Below, in pieces: positions 11,723-21,774 of a stretch of 64,000 nt of DNA (positions within the stretch are counted from its first letter, which is position 1; each line of letters begins with the position of its first letter). The notes beneath the pieces are model-generated. The model did no database searches and was not told the DNA's origin. It was given only the letters and a program-made list of their open reading frames with translations. The DNA is from Palaemon carinicauda (lineage: Eukaryota; Arthropoda; Malacostraca; Decapoda; Palaemonidae): the NCBI RefSeq assembly GCF_036898095.1, contig NC_090759.1:20620620-20684619 (forward strand). The letters are read 5' to 3'. Made by a program: the position numbers and the translations under genes.

Positions 11723-12840
11723 TAAGAAAACTTCCTTCACAACACAAACTGCTCAAACAACCACATGCCAACATCTTCCACAAAGCCGTAGCTTCGCTAC
11801 GACTTCATGCCTGGAGACTATCCAGCATCTCACTCAGAGATGATTTTCGCAACAAGCTGCGAGCGGGATCTATGGATACCTGCAGAAATCATCATCAGCA
11901 ACAGTCTACCAGGCAAAGTGGAACATCATCTGTGGTTGGTGTCATGGAAGGGGTATCTCTCCTCTCGATGCCACTGTTCCAGCAATAGCGGAGTTCCTCG
12001 TGTATTTGCCTGAGGAAATATGCCTTTTAGTCTCGGCGGTTAAAGACTACTGTATCGCTCAGCCTTAAGCCTAGCCCTTAGCCTCAATGGAATGGATATT
12101 TCCTCATCGCTAGAACTTTCCTTACTCATACGGAGTTACCAACTTACCTGTCTGAAGTGAGACCTCCCCTATGGAACGTGGTTCGAGTTCTCGGGTCTCT
12201 AAAGAGACCTTCCTATGAACCATTACGCCAAGCAACTGATTGTCACCTCACTTAGAACACGGTGTTCCTACTAGCTTTAGCTTTGGCCAAGCAAGTTAGT
12301 GAACTTCATGGTCTCTCATACGACCGCCCATTCAAGGGGATGAATAGAGATAACGTTCTGCTTCGTCCCTGAGTTTGTAGTCAAGACTCAGAATCTGGGA
12401 GTAGCGGATCCCCGATTCGACTCCCTCCGAATTTTGAGTCTCTGCTCTGTAACTGATAACCCTGATCATCAGTTACTCTGCCCAGTGAGGAGTTTGAGGC
12501 TGTACCTCAAGAGAACAGCCGCAGCCCGTCCCCGTGTGCTTGTACTTTACTTAAGCACAGGGAGGAACAAGAGGAGGGTCACTAAGAACACCATCTCTGC
12601 CTGGATTGGCAAGGTCATAGACCATGCCCTGAATCCGGGCCCTCCTCAAACATGTCGCCCCAGAGCCCACGATGTCAGGGGCGTAGCTACATCTCTGGCT
12701 TTCAAAAGAAACTTGAGTGAAGCAGGTTCTACAGGCTGGGCTGTGGAAACGTCCAAATATGTTCACAGCCCACTACCTGCAAGACGTGACCCACAGGAGG
12801 CTCAATACGTTCTCTATCGGCCCTGTGGTTGGAGAAGTCC
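11723..12840 (+). pseudogene. DIRS copy A tyrosine recombinase remnant
   Basis: This is the integrase gene of DIRS elements, which inserts a circular DNA intermediate by site-specific recombination. The sequence follows copy B's recombinase almost base for base, starting upstream of the Harbinger insertion (about 10886-10969) and resuming at 11726. Recognisable parts are the core-binding region (about 11800-12060), the arginine box region near 12280-12310 (AKQVSELHGL, where the catalytic arginine has become glutamine), and the RAHDVRG box near 12660-12680. Multiple stops and frame changes are present, for example after the core-binding domain. The catalytic tyrosine region near 12760 is also frame-shifted. 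The copy ends abruptly at about 12840, before any 3' terminal repeat. Confidence 0.75.
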
Positions 12841-13935
12841 TGACTTCTGCCTCCCTCTTCTACTCGTTCAGCCTTCTTAGAGCACAATTGGGTAAGAGTG
12901 ATAGCTTTTATGTTGGGCAACCTTCAGATACGGAAGCCCTCCCCGTTTTCCTTAGCGAAGTGACATTGCTATCATAACCCCACAGAGATCTGCACAGCGT
13001 CGTCTGCGGCCATACTATTCAGAAGCTAAGAATTTTTTAAGTAACTTTGCAGCCTAATGGTAAGCTGGATATTGATAAGGACAGTATTGCTTTAGGGAAA
13101 ATTATTGCAGTACAATATTTTCACAGTTTTATATTTTCTTTTAGTAGGTTGATTAGTTGGACCACCCAGGCAATACACACGGTTGCGTTTATGATGTACT
13201 AAAACATGTAGGTGTTTGTAGCATAGCGTTAGGAACTTCTTGGGAATGATATACAGTATATTTTTTGTTCCATTTACAAATAAATATTTTTCTTGTTTTT
13301 ATGAAGACAGCATTTCATTCCAGTTCCTTTCACCATTTTGTCCCCTTCTCAGCCACTGTTTTTTTTCCTTAGTATCATAATTTCTTTCTCCTACACTGTG
13401 TCCTGTTATCAGTACAAACAATTTGTCCCTTTCACCTAATGTTCTGATATATTACTTATATTCAGGAAGCTCAAGGCAATAGAAGATAAGATGGAAGTAC
13501 GGGTCATGCTGGGTCCCCTTGCCCAGTATAAAAATCAAGGGGTGGTGCCCAGTTCATCCTTGATTGTTTGCCTTTTACCCAGGTTTTTGGGTATTCCACG
13601 GTTGTATATTTTTTTGTAGTGAACGTTGGGGTGTGGTCGGCATTTGGACACTAGGCAGTTTGGGTGCTATCTCTGGCCACAGTCCACAAACCACTACAAT
13701 GTGCTAGCTACACATGAGCATTTGTTGAACAATGAATTATTGTGCCTACATTTGCCAATTTCCCCCCCTCCCTCGTTTTTCGGCATGCGTTAACTCATGG
13801 TTCGCTAACAGGTGGCTCTGCGTTTCTGTTCGCGAACAGTAGGCTCTGTGCCACCTGTTGAGTGAATGCATGTGCTTCTTGGTAGGCCATGTGTCACCAG
13901 CAGGTGGTGTGCATGCTCGTAGCATGCACGCGTTA
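12841..13935. other. No gene seen
   Basis: No coding motif, terminal repeat or RNA gene is recognisable. The stretch separates copy A from the first gag-like sequence of copy C. The missing left end of C may lie here in a form too decayed to recognise. Confidence 0.5.
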
Positions 13936-14219
13936 AGTTGCACATGGGCGGTCGGGTGAGTGCTTAGTTGCTACTAAGACTTTAACCACACCCTCTGAAC
14001 CAACTGTTGCTGGAGTTGGGTCTGAGTTTCCTATCTTTCTGGGAAAAGTGACAGTGTCTCCCGGCCCAGCGACCTTAGTCTCAAGCTCATGAAAATTACT
14101 TTACATGTCACCTAGCCTTTGGGCCCCTGGTCTTGCACTCCAGCCCTGTCGGTGCCTGGCACTGTTCCCCTCAGTGTTAACCCCCAAACATTTCCGTAGG
14201 CGCACGTCTCGAGTTATCA

Positions 14220-15450
14220 TTGGTACCTGCAGACCGAAACAATCAAGTCAGGTCATCTTAAGCCAGACCCGTTAGGAAAGGATGGGCCGTGTACCCGTTT
14301 AAAGTTGGACCTGAGACATATGAGGCTTAGGAAGCCCATCACTTTTCTTCCAGAGGATACTTTCCTCCCCAGGTCTCATAAGCGATTGAGAGCTCTGAGA
14401 GAAATCTCATACATTATCACGTTCAGGCCTCGTCGATCGAGCCGACATACCTTGATTCTTTTAACTCGACCCCAGGCCTTCCGTTACCACCGCTATGCAG
14501 AAAGAGGATGTTAGTATCATTCTCGAAGAAGGCCCAGCCTGGGAAGTTTCGTACACGCTTCCCTAAGTTCTTGGATGACCCAAGTCTACAGCAGCAAATT
14601 CTTTAGGCAGTGGCTGCTATGTTGGCTCGTTCTGCCGGCAAAACTCCCAAGCCTCAATCCCCATGGCCTTGCGCAATAATGATGACGACCCATTTCAGAT
14701 TCAGCCGAGTACAACTAGGAATGTGGAGAATTCCTTCTTTGTTTGTGATTTAGAGGAAGTACTGCAACAGCTTAAATGTCTTAACCTCTCTGTTGCTACT
14801 AAATCTGGCAGTGTCAGTCTTTTCTCATGGCTCTACAAGAGATTATTGGCTGTGCAATTGGGGGTTGTCTCAGCCGCCGATACATTAAATGTGGATTTGA
14901 ATGGCAATAGTAACTTTACAGGCCTCCTCCTGGATGGACCAGTGTTCAGGGACAGTTGGGTTTTAGGCTACACAGAAGACCTTTCAGACCTCGAGAAGCA
15001 TCAAGTGCCCTAATGTTCATATTAGTATCAAGGCCAATGGAATTACTCATAATGCTACTAACCTGTGGACTTGTGGACTTGCTGGTTCTTGGAGAGTTGT
15101 ACCTCTGTTGTCTTCAAATTCCACTAACAGGTTGGGAAAAGAGGATCTTCCCTCCCCGCAACTCTTTCTTCAAAGCCGAATAGTGTTTCTTATACTAAAC
15201 ATCCATGTTTAGAGAAGCTAAACTTGAAGTGTCTCCGCTAAAGGAGGGAATCATCCCACGTTGGTGGATGCCTGGAGCACAGGTGGCAATGGGAATGCCA
15301 CGGGGCAGTGGCCTGAGCGGTCAGTACGTCGTCCCATTCTTCAACTCTCCTCCTCCTCAAATTTGTCCACCAACGAGATCCAGGTCCTTTGTGATGGGAT
15401 CAATGAAGAACATTACCCTTCGGGCATAGGTCCAGACTGTTAGAAAAGGA
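14220..15450 (+). pseudogene. DIRS copy C Gag and RT N-terminus remnant
   Basis: This is degraded structural-protein sequence followed by the beginning of the polymerase gene. The stretch near 15290-15430 (VVPFFNSPPP, then MGSMKNITLRA) aligns with copy F at 46830-46920 (RVPFISSLPA, then MGSAKGLALRA). That is the extreme N-terminus of the RT polyprotein. A fragment reading VQTVRKGHALR follows and parallels VETMFKKDALQ of F. Stops and frame changes are frequent. The RT catalytic core is absent: LINE debris begins at about 15456, and the DIRS sequence resumes at 15690 inside the methyltransferase domain. Confidence 0.55.
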
Positions 15451-15455
15451 CATGC

Positions 15456-15530
15456 TCTAAGAGCCCTTGGGCTTATAGCATCCTGCTTTTCCAACTAGGG
15501 TTGTAGCTTAGCAAATAATTATCAATTTAT
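15456..15530 (+). mobile_element. 5'-truncated LINE, 3' end only
   Basis: About 60 bp here is nearly identical to the final non-coding part of the LINE at 61483-63522 (compare 63441-63500). Shared words are GGGCTTATAGCATC and TTGCTTTTCCAACTAGGG or close variants. An AT-rich, TAA-like degenerate tail follows. Extreme 5' truncation with only the 3' end preserved is the normal outcome of target-primed reverse transcription. It is inserted into copy C just after the RT N-terminus. Confidence 0.8.
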
Positions 15531-15539
15531 CTATCTATA

Positions 15540-15655
15540 TGCCAAGGCAATGTCCCCAATTTTGGGGGATAGCAGACATCAAACAAATGAAAAAAAGGGG
15601 ACCTTTCCTCTCTACGCTCCTCCCAGGCTGATGAGGGACTCGACAGAGTTTGGCT
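15540..15655 (+). repeat. Interspersed repeat fragment next to LINE tail
   Basis: A high-complexity segment containing CCCCAATTTTGGGGG and AAAAAAAGGGGACC lies directly after the LINE tail and before DIRS sequence resumes. From memory it resembles a repeat that often adjoins this LINE family in crustaceans. I cannot verify this, and it has no coding content. Confidence 0.35.
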
Positions 15656-15689
15656 GATACTGAAAATAATTATAGTAATATTAAAGAGG

Positions 15690-17075
15690 TCTACGAGTCC
15701 CCAGGCTTTCCAATTGAATCCTTGTACAGAAGATGTGCGGATGACCTGTTCACGATGTCCCTCAACTGTAACATCAGGACCAGACCCGCAAACACCATTT
15801 CAGGACACATCCCAACGTCCTTGGGGGTAGTCTAGACGTCTATATGTTCCTTTGTTCTGCCTCATGATGAAACTCCTCATCAAGGTGAGATTGTATGTCA
15901 ACCTGTCGATAACGTGGATAGCATCATCATACCAACCAGCAGAAGGGTACCTGGACCTCCTACTGCTGTGGACGGAGGTTCCGTGAGAGCTTCCACCCTT
16001 ACACGATCTGCTACACCAACCCCATGTAGAGATTTGCCACATGACAGTTGGATCCCTTGACTTCATGCCTAGAGCTTATCCAGCATCTCCTCTTTCAGAG
16101 AAGGTTTTATTTTTATGACGAGTGGCAAAACAGTTTTCTGGATAGCTTAGATTGTCTTCCATCTCAGTCTTCCAGGCAAAGTGGGCAGTCTTTTGGCGTT
16201 GGTGTCGTGGGAGTGGGGCATCTCTCGGAGCCATTCTATCTCTAATTGACGAATTTTGCTGCCAACGAAAAGAAAACTCTGAGCAGTGCCGGCAGTTAAA
16301 TTCTATCGCTTAGCTTAGAGCCATGTCTTTAAACTTAAAGAAGTTGACTCTTTCTCTTTGGCAGAACTGTCTTTGTTCATGTGAAGTTCTGAGCTAGCTT
16401 TCCTTCAATCCGAAATGACACCACCTCCATGGAATGTAGTACAGTAAAGGTTTTGCATTCCCTGAAAGAACTCTTTACGAACCATTGCGTCAAGCCTTGC
16501 ACCGAGACTTGACCCTGGAAATGGTGTCTCCCTTTTATCTTGGCCTTGGCTAAGAAGGTCAGCGAGTTGCATGGTCCCTTCTATGACATCGCCCATTTGA
16601 GGTGATTAGGCAAATGACGTTCAGCTTCATCCCTGATATTGCTGCTAAGACTTAAAATCTGGCGGTTACCGACCCTAAGTTTGGGTTCTTCTAGATTACG
16701 AGTCTTCGGGAAGTATCTGATGAGATGTAGTAGGGGAGGTCGCCCACAAACAAAGTAACTCATTGTCAGCTAGGGCAAGGTCAAAAGAGGGTAACGAAAA
16801 ACATCTTATCCTTCGGGTTTGGCAGGTCAGCAACTGAGCCAAGCCCTTCCCTCAAGAGAAGGGTCGATCGAGAGCACATTACGTCAAAGGTATCACATGC
16901 CTTTGGCATTCAGAAAGAACTTCTCTGTGATGCAGGTGTTACAGTACAAGCAGGTGTGTGAAAGTGTTGGAAAAGCTTCACCGCCTTTTGTCTGCAAGAC
17001 GTAACACACAGGTCCCTAGATACCTTTACTCCATGCCCTGTGGTGGCTGCTCAGTAAGTGGTCCAACTACCTTAG
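15690..17075 (+). pseudogene. DIRS copy C methyltransferase and recombinase remnant
   Basis: The left part shows the Dam-like methyltransferase in decayed form: DDLFTMSLN near 15745 parallels VDLFSIALN of copy B, and DVYMF with CLM near 15835 parallels VDVYAFPPFCLM. From about 15950 the nucleotide sequence follows copy B's recombinase start (19220 onward). It continues through the core-binding region (16050-16370) and the arginine-box region near 16540-16600. The C-terminal end near 16900-17060 has GTGATGCAGGTGTTACAG and TGCAAGACGTAACACACAGG in line with B. Numerous stops and frame changes make it non-functional. Confidence 0.7.
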
Positions 17076-17499
17076 CTCCCTCACAGGACTATTAGCAGTA
17101 GGTCGAGGCCATAAGTTACAGTGTTAGCCTGGGGTGAGTGTCCAAAAAATGATTGGCCTTTATTTTTCATCTTCTTCCCCTCTTTTGGGGATATAGCATC
17201 TGATTCCCTGCCAGCAGTTTCTCATCGACTGCAGGTAAGCCCCAGATTTTGCCCGAACATACATTTTGTATGTTCAGTTATTTTCCACATCCATCTTACG
17301 GGGGGTAGTTGGGATGTCAGGTTATAATCAGTGTGTATACTCGCAAAATCCTTAGCTTTTCCATGACCTAGACAATGTCACAGTGTAGTTCCCACTCACT
17401 GTTCTTGGTTACACAGGCCGTATACCCTCTGGTATTGTCAAGCTAATGTTCGCATACTGCAGTCCCTGGTCTTAAAGTTTTTCAACCAGTTGAAAGAAC

Positions 17500-17753
17500 T
17501 TCCTCCCACTTATGAGTGAGTCTCCTATGTAAAGAAGGGAGGGAGTTGTACAGTATTCATGTAGGACAATTGGCAAATTTGTATTTTTTCTAACAATACA
17601 AACTTTAAGTTCTTTACACATACTTGGCCCACCATTACCTAACACTCAAGAAATCCTGTCTGCAATCAAAGTGACTTCCTAGTGAGTGAACAAGGAGAGC
17701 GGTGCTTCATCCGGCTACCACTGGTAAGGTTGTTGACACCTTGTTAAAAGTTT
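17500..17753 (+). repeat. DIRS copy C internal complementary region and start of right repeat
   Basis: Sequence near 17520-17625 contains TCCTATGTAAAGAA and, at about 17558, a block complementary to the distal end of C at 38440-38495 (TTTGTATAGTTAGG and AAATTTGTCA in inverted form). The remainder matches the right terminal repeat of H, with words such as TTGGCCC and ACACCTTG.TAAAAG. This is the ICR followed by the right inverted repeat, broken at 17753 by copy B. Confidence 0.65.
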
Positions 17754-17905
17754 GTTCTGTAACTGAAATACAAACCACGCTATTTACACGGGGTAATTAC
17801 TTTGGCGTAGCTGAATGACGAGCCATAAAAGTTTTAACGAGGGTTTACTACCCCGCTGCTAGTTAGCGGGGGGTAGGGAGGGGTAGCTAGCTACCCCCCC
17901 CCCCT
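17754..17905 (+). repeat. DIRS copy B left inverted terminal repeat
   Basis: The repeat begins GTTCTGTAACTGAAATAC and contains ACGAGGGTTTACTACC and the small palindromic word GCTAGTTAGCGG, then a C-run and a (CA)n tract. The reverse complement is at 38236-38400, and a close homologue opens copy F at 42284. Confidence 0.85.
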
Positions 17906-18002
17906 ACACACACACACACACACACCGGTGAATGCTTCACTTTACTTTTGGCTCGGGCAGAGAACAGACCTGTCTGCTCTCTCCCTCGCTTTGACTGCCT
18001 TA

Positions 18003-19200
18003 CAAGATCTACCAGTTCAAGGTGCAGTGTTTCGGTCTCTCCACAGCCCTTCAGGTGTTCACCAGTGTTCACCCTGATCTCTTCGTGGGCTCACATGATT
18101 GGCATCCGTCTCCTTCGTTATCTGGACGACTGGCTGATCCTAGCGGACTCGGAGGCAACCCTTCTTCGCCACCGAGACAAGCTCCTCGAAGTTTGCCAGG
18201 ATCTAGGGATCATGGTAAATCTCGAGAAGTCCTCTCTGCAGCCCTCTCAGAAACTGGTATATCTAGGCATGGTCATAGACACCAATCTCTACAAAACCTT
18301 CCCATCAGACGACAGGATAGCAAGGCTGAGGAAGGTCGCGAGGCCTTTCCTCAATCGAGAAGAACTCCCAGCCCAATCGTGGCTACGTCTCCTCGGCCAC
18401 CTCTCCTGCCTGGCCCGTCTCGTTCCTAACGGTCGCCTCAGAATGAGATCCCTCCAGTGGCGACTCAAGTCCCGGTGGAATCAAGGTCACGATTCCCCGG
18501 ACACTTTGATCCCTATGGGTCCTGCGGAACGGACGGACCTCCAGTGGTGGGTGGCGGACGAGAACTTACGAAAGGGAGTGGATTGTCTCGTCCTTCCCCC
18601 GGATTTGATGTTGTTCTCGGACGCATCAAAGAAAGGGGGGAGGGGGGGGGGCACGTTCTGAACCACAGGACCTCAGGCCTGTGGTCAGAATCAGAAAAGT
18701 ACCTTTACACAAACCTGCTAGAAATGAAAGCCGTGTTCCGGGCACTTCAGAAGTTCCACCAAGTCCTGGCGGGCCACAAGCAGGGAGGTACCTTTTCGGA
18801 ACAGCTATTCCATCTTGCAGTAGAGATCCTGAGATGGTCCGAAGTCCACTCGATCTCGCTAGCGGCTCGCTTCATTCCAGGCAAAAGGAATGTGCTCGCC
18901 GACAGTCTGAGCAGAGCGACGCAGATAGTGAGTACCGAGTGGTCTTTGGTTCCTCAAGTAGCCAACAAAGTCCTGACTTTGTTGGGTTCCCCAACGGTGG
19001 ATCTGTTCTCTATAGCGCTGAATTTCAAGCTCCCGCTGTACTGCTCCCCGGTCCCGGATCCCAAGGCTCTTTGGCAGGATGCCTTCCAACAACGGTGGGA
19101 CAACGTCGATGTGTACGCCTTTCCCCCGTTCTGTCTGATGAGGAGGGTACTCAACAAGACCAAAATATCTGTATCTTTCAATGACCCTGATAGCTCCGCT
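18003..19200 (+). pseudogene. DIRS copy B RT-RNase H-methyltransferase (broken)
   Basis: This polyprotein would copy the element RNA into DNA. RT starts mid-domain at YQFKVQCFGLSTA (about 18004) and keeps the YLDDW active-site box near 18118-18132 and the thumb. RNase H begins at LFSDASKK near 18610, then loses frame in a G-run at 18635-18652. RNase H resumes in the next frame, but a deletion of about 17 codons between LAGH and KQGGT removes the SDN segment that holds a catalytic aspartate (compare copy E near 25622). The RNase H end (VLADSLSR, 18890) and the Dam-like methyltransferase (VDLFSIALN near 19000, VDVYAFPPF near 19110) follow. The frame is lost again before the recombinase. RT and RNase H are therefore both disabled. 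Confidence 0.88.
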
Positions 19201-20366
19201 ATGGCATCACGTAGAATGGTTCCCGGACCTTCTACAACTCCTCACGGAGGTTCCGAGAGAACTCCCTCCATGTCACGAGCTACTCAAATAACCACACGCC
19301 AGCATCTTCCACAAAGCCGTAGCTTCGCTTCGGCTTCACGCCTGGTGACTATCCAGCATCTCCTCACAGAGAGAGGATTCTCGCAACAAGTTGCGAACAG
19401 GATGTCTGGTCACCTGCGCAAGTCATCCGCAGGGGTCTACCAGGCGAAGTGGCAAGTCTTTTGTGGTTGGTGTCGTGGAAGGGGTATCTCTCCCCTCGTT
19501 GCCACTATTCCAGCAATAGTGGAGTTCCTCGTGTATTTGCGGGAGGAAATGTGCCTTTCAGTCTCGGCAGTGAAAGGCTATCGCTCAGCCTTAAGTCTTG
19601 CCTTCAGGCTTAGAGGAATGGACATTTCTTCCTCGCTGGAACTTTCCCTTCTCATACGGAGTTATGAACTTACCTGTTCTCATGGAACGTGGTTCGAGTT
19701 CTCAGGTCTCTGAAGAGACCTCCCTACGAATCATTATGCCAAGCTTCAGATCGCCACCTTACCTGGAAGACGGTTTTCCTGCTAGCTTTGGCCTCGACCA
19801 AGCGAGTCAGTGAGCTACATGGTCTCTCGTACGACATCGCCCATTCAAGGGGATGGAGGGAGGTAACGTTCAGCTTCGTCCCTGAGTTTGTTGCCAAGAC
19901 TCAGAATCTGGGAGTGCCGGACCCTAGGTTCGACTCTTTCCAGGTTTCGAGTCTCCGTTCTGTAACAGATGACCCAGACCATCTCCTTCTGTGCCCAGTG
20001 AGGAGTCTGAGGTTGTATCTTAAAAGAACAGCTGCAGTTTGTCCCCAGGTGCGAGCCCTGTTCGTTAGCACCGGGAAGACGAAGAGGAGGGTCACCAGGA
20101 ATACCATCTCGGCCTGGATTTGCAAGGTGATACATCTGGCCTTGAATCCTGACCCTCCTCCGTCACGTCGCCCTAGAGCGCATGATGTCAGGGGCATAGC
20201 TACGTCCCTGGCCTTCAAGAAAAATTATTCAGTGACGCAGGTCCTTCAAGCTGGGGTGTGGAAGCGTCAGACCACCTTCACAGCCCACTACCTGCAAGAC
20301 GTGACACACAGGAGGCTCGAAACGTTCTCTATCGGCCTTGTGGTGGCTGCACAACAGCTGATCTAA
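19201..20366 (+). pseudogene. DIRS copy B tyrosine recombinase (one deletion)
   Basis: The gene opens with ATG at 19201 (MASRRMVPGPS), the same MASRR start seen in copy E at 26116. In an intact element this ORF overlaps the end of the methyltransferase. The core-binding domain runs to about 19670. At about 19680 some 17 bp present in copy A are missing, which shifts the frame. The catalytic domain continues in the next frame with STKRVSELHGL (arginine box, about 19800), RAHDVRG (H-x-x-R box, about 20175) and TAHYLQDV (catalytic tyrosine, about 20285). It ends at the stop near 20366. All catalytic residues survive, so the single deletion is the main lesion. Confidence 0.87.
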
Positions 20367-20908
20367 CCTCAGGCTCCTTAATGGACAAGTAGCAGAAGGT
20401 TGAGGGCATTGTTACCCGGTTTTAGTCTGCGTGAATGAAAAGATCTGTCTGGCCCTTATTCTTTTCTTCATCCTCTCTTCCCTTGGAGAAAGCAGCATCC
20501 TGGGTTCTCTGCACAGCTGACCTTGAACCTCTGCAGGTAAGCCATGCTCCCTTGTGTTCCTAGTATTAAATGTAATACTGTCATGTCCCCTTACCTTGAC
20601 GAGGTGGTATTGGGAGAGTCCTAGCCTAGATTTCCATCTGAAGAACTCCAGGTCAACTTCCTAGGACGAGTCACTTCTCACCTTCACACACAGCTTATGT
20701 TGGCTGCAGCAGTTTCACAGCATGCCAGCGAGGAGCAGGGACCCCTTATTTCTCGAGTACTTACACACTCGAATTTGGGGTCCCCGGGCAAGCCAAAGCC
20801 AGTATGGCAGGGACTTACCTCCCTTCCTAAGGGTTGAGTCACCCCATGTAAATAGCGTGGTTTGTATTTCAGTTACGGAACAAATGACAAATTCGTAGAT
20901 AGTTTGTA
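20367..20908 (+). repeat. DIRS copy B 3' region and internal complementary region
   Basis: The untranslated 3' part contains an imperfect hairpin at about 20734-20788 (GGGACCCC ... GGGGTCCC). The ICR follows. Positions 20842-20880 are the reverse complement of the left outer end (17754-17795), and 20881-20908 complement the right outer end (38371-38400). Copy D begins at 20909. Confidence 0.78.
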
Positions 20909-21395
20909 TTTTTAAATATAAAACTTATCCGCTGGTTATATAAGAATGGCTAACATCCCTGACGCCTCGGTAGGAAATTCAAAATCTTGCGCGGCTATTG
21001 CAGATATGCCAGGTGTACACTAGTGCCCTCACGGTACAACAGGTAGAACTATACCCAACCTCTTCAGATTTTCCCTGCCGCTATGGCGGTCGGTTCTATT
21101 GGATATTCTCTCTCGCTTTTTACTCTGTTTGGTCGTTATTTGGTGATGTATTAACGTTTTTTGAGTATAGGCTTTTGCGTTTTTGTTTTATTTGAACTGT
21201 GATCACGTATTTATAACTTGAAAGGTAAGATTAAAAGGTTTTTTCGACCTATTTTAAACCTCACAAAAGCATAGGACAAAAGGTAAACATCTCGTCCATT
21301 GATGACATCACAGCCTTATGTCGTAGGCTATAAGTCCTACTTGCTTTTACAAAGAATTTTAATTAAATACTTTCTTTTGAAATATTAAGTTATAA

Positions 21396-21568
21396 TTTTC
21401 AATATTAAACTTACCCGATGATCATATAGCTGTCAGCTCTGCTGCCCGACAGAAAATCCTACGGGCGGAATACGCCAGCGATCGCTATACAGGTGGGGGT
21501 GTACATCAACAGCGCCATCTGTCGAGTAGGTACTCAAGTACTCTATGTCAACACAGAACCAATTTTCT
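21396..21568 (+). repeat. DIRS copy E left inverted terminal repeat
   Basis: Starts at TTTTCAATATTAAACTTACC. Bases 21411-21568 match the reverse complement of 27827-27985 with about two differences. The outer 15 bases differ from the right end, which is normal for the non-identical repeats of DIRS elements. It probably also carries the promoter, though no TATA box stands out. Confidence 0.9.
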
Positions 21569-21774
21569 CTCTGTCGTGCCACCGGCAAGACCTACTGAAT
21601 ACGCTCTTGTTTTCTGGATTGAATTTCATGTTATTTGGTGAAGTATTCATCTCTAGTTATTAGCTATCGCTGTGCAGAAGTTATCTTCAATACTTCCTTG
21701 CATTCTTTTTTGGATTTGGATTATTTGTTGACGACTTGGATAGATTTTGAATTCCCCCCTTTGACTAATTCAAG

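Larger units (their letters stand above)
9583..12840 (+). mobile_element. DIRS-type retrotransposon copy A (internally deleted)
   Basis: A DIRS copy with gag sequence at its left and tyrosine-recombinase sequence at its right. Nearly all of the reverse transcriptase, RNase H and methyltransferase region is missing: gag at about 10885 runs straight into the end of the methyltransferase/start of the recombinase. It matches copy B (19180-20350) closely over the recombinase and copy F (42590-43000) over the start of gag. A PIF/Harbinger transposon interrupts it at 10970-11722. No inverted terminal repeats are recognisable at either end, so the copy is also truncated. Confidence 0.75.
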
